A stretch of 6,357 nt of DNA from Spirosomataceae bacterium (GTDB taxonomy: Bacteria; Bacteroidota; Bacteroidia; Cytophagales; Spirosomataceae), in assembly GCA_030731175.1 (NCBI GenBank), contig JANQUM010000187.1:1-6357 (forward strand). Reading direction: 5' to 3'. A program made the translations under genes and the position numbers. The notes under the pieces are model-generated. The model worked only from the letters and a program-made list of their open reading frames with translations, searched no databases and was not told the origin of the DNA. Below are positions 5,694 through 6,357 of this stretch, piece by piece. Position 1 is the stretch's first letter, and each line of letters opens with the position of its first letter.

Positions 5694-5720
5694 CGCAGAT
5701 TTCACAGATTTACGCAGATA
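5694..5720. repeat. Short tandem CGCAGAT-type intergenic repeat after trpG
   Basis: Three near-identical 7-mers, CGCAGAT (5694-5700), CACAGAT (5703-5709) and CGCAGAT (5713-5719), are spaced 9-10 bp apart and separated by T-rich bases. Strings of this CGCAGATT-type phrase recur in intergenic DNA of Bacteroidota and related groups. The function is not known to me. It lies in the convergent gap between trpG and the carboxypeptidase gene. Confidence 0.5.
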
Positions 5721-5732
5721 AAACCTGATAGC

Positions 5733-5756
5733 CTGTTGACTTCCTGACCCGCTGAC
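5733..5756. repeat. Three imperfect 8-bp repeats ending TGAC
   Basis: CTGTTGAC, TTCCTGAC and CCGCTGAC lie head to tail at 5733-5740, 5741-5748 and 5749-5756, just before the stop of the minus-strand gene. They share YTGAC or TTGAC at each end. A related GCTGAC overlaps the trpG stop codon at 5674-5679. No hairpin with a T-run is formed, so I do not call a terminator here; the repeat may simply be low-complexity intergenic sequence. Confidence 0.35.
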
Positions 5757-5762
5757 TAAAAA

Positions 5763-6357
5763 TCAATAATTCTCATGCACCCACGTCAGAATCCGCTCGA
5801 CTTCTTTTCTGACGGGCGTGGCGTAGGACGTAAAATTATTGTTCATAAAGCTGAACAGCAGCGTTTTTCCACTTTTGGTTTTTAAGTAACCACTTTGATT
5901 ATAAACTCCGCTAACTGTCCCGCTTTTTGCGAAGATGAACGGCTCTTTATCTTTGTACATTCCTTTTAAAGTTCCCGCTTTTCCGCCAATTGCCATAAGT
6001 GAAAACAACCGTTCTTCGGGAATCATGGCGTGCAGTTTTTCCAACAATTTTACATTCGTTTGGGGCGTAAAAAGATTGTATCGTGAAAGCCCAGAACCAT
6101 CCACCCAAACGGGAGCGTTGGGTAAATCTTGCAGGTATTTTTTGGTAATTAAATCAATAGTTTTCTGCGTATTTACGGTGTCGGTCAATGTCGAGCCACA
6201 GAGCAGTAACAAGTGTTCAGCGAGCATATTATCACTGACTTGCATCATGCGGCGGTACACGGTATCAACGGGCAAACTGTACAGCGTTTTGGCGTTTGGA
6301 TCAATGGCAATTTTAGAAAGATTTACGTTCTGCTTAAGTGTATCAATCAGCAATTGC
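5763..6357 (-). CDS. dacB: D-alanyl-D-alanine carboxypeptidase/endopeptidase, PBP4 type (peptidase S13), 5' end outside window
   Basis: The last 197 codons and the stop (complement of 5763-5765) are present; the frame stays open to the right edge, so the start is missing. Family members are periplasmic penicillin-binding proteins that trim or cleave peptidoglycan cross-links. Visible motifs, numbered from the first full codon, are VSDNMLAEHLL (40-50), the S-x-N motif with Ser41 and Asn43 in the exact SDN-xx-AE form of PBP4; WVDGSGLSRYNLFTP (84-98), the conserved D-GSGLS block; AGTLKGMY (127-134); and KSGT (144-147), the third active-site motif, where Ser replaces the usual Thr of KTG. The nucleophile SxxK motif would lie in the missing N-terminal half. 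The C-terminus (VERILTWVHENY) is natural, with no extra membrane anchor. It converges on trpG with an 84-bp gap. Confidence 0.9.
   Translation of the reverse strand, partial: QLLIDTLKQNVNLSKIAIDPNAKTLYSLPVDTVYRRMMQVSDNMLAEHLLLLCGSTLTDTVNTQKTIDLITKKYLQDLPNAPVWVDGSGLSRYNLFTPQTNVKLLEKLHAMIPEERLFSLMAIGGKAGTLKGMYKDKEPFIFAKSGTVSGVYNQSGYLKTKSGKTLLFSFMNNNFTSYATPVRKEVERILTWVHENY

Noticed and set aside
6351..6353. TTG at the right edge as the start of the carboxypeptidase
   Set aside because: It is an internal Leu codon; the frame continues to the window edge, and the catalytic SxxK half of the protein must lie beyond it.

Overview
The window looks like chromosomal DNA of a Bacteroidota bacterium, probably of the Cytophagales type. 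This is inferred from three things: moderate GC with A/T-rich starts and no Shine-Dalgarno sequences, two exact matches to the Bacteroidota -7 promoter consensus TAnnTTTG, and gene content typical of the phylum. I cannot name a genus. No mobile element, CRISPR array, tRNA or rRNA is visible.

Layout. (1) Positions 1-1196, minus strand: the N-terminal 398 residues of a secreted or periplasmic tetratricopeptide-repeat protein that runs off the left edge. (2) Positions 1197-1348: a divergent promoter region with an interrupted palindrome and a murB promoter. (3) Positions 1349-2374: murB, the peptidoglycan-precursor reductase. (4) Positions 2429-3046: a seven-helix membrane protein of unknown function. 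(5) Positions 3047-3346: a trp leader region with a promoter, a 19-codon leader peptide containing Trp-Trp-Trp, an antiterminator and an intrinsic terminator. (6) Positions 3347-5678: trpE, a small Phd/YefM-like antitoxin-type gene, and trpG, all on the plus strand. (7) Positions 5679-5762: a short convergent intergenic region with small repeats. (8) Positions 5763-6357, minus strand: the C-terminal part of a PBP4-type D-Ala-D-Ala carboxypeptidase (peptidase S13), cut by the right edge.

How they work together. TrpE and TrpG are the two subunits of anthranilate synthase, the first committed step of tryptophan synthesis. The leader upstream of trpE has every part of a ribosome-mediated attenuator. 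Three consecutive Trp codons lie just before a stop codon. The stop-codon region can pair with the apex of the terminator hairpin, and that pairing is topologically incompatible with the terminator. This predicts expression of trpE, the small gene and trpG when charged tRNA-Trp is scarce. The leader peptide ATG lies only 4 nt after the -7 element, so its mRNA may be leaderless or nearly so.

The most unusual points are the attenuator architecture, the orphan antitoxin-like gene between trpE and trpG with no toxin beside it, and the absence of trpD/C/F/B/A after trpG. The two partial flanking genes and murB are cell-envelope genes, so the trpEG block sits in an envelope neighbourhood.
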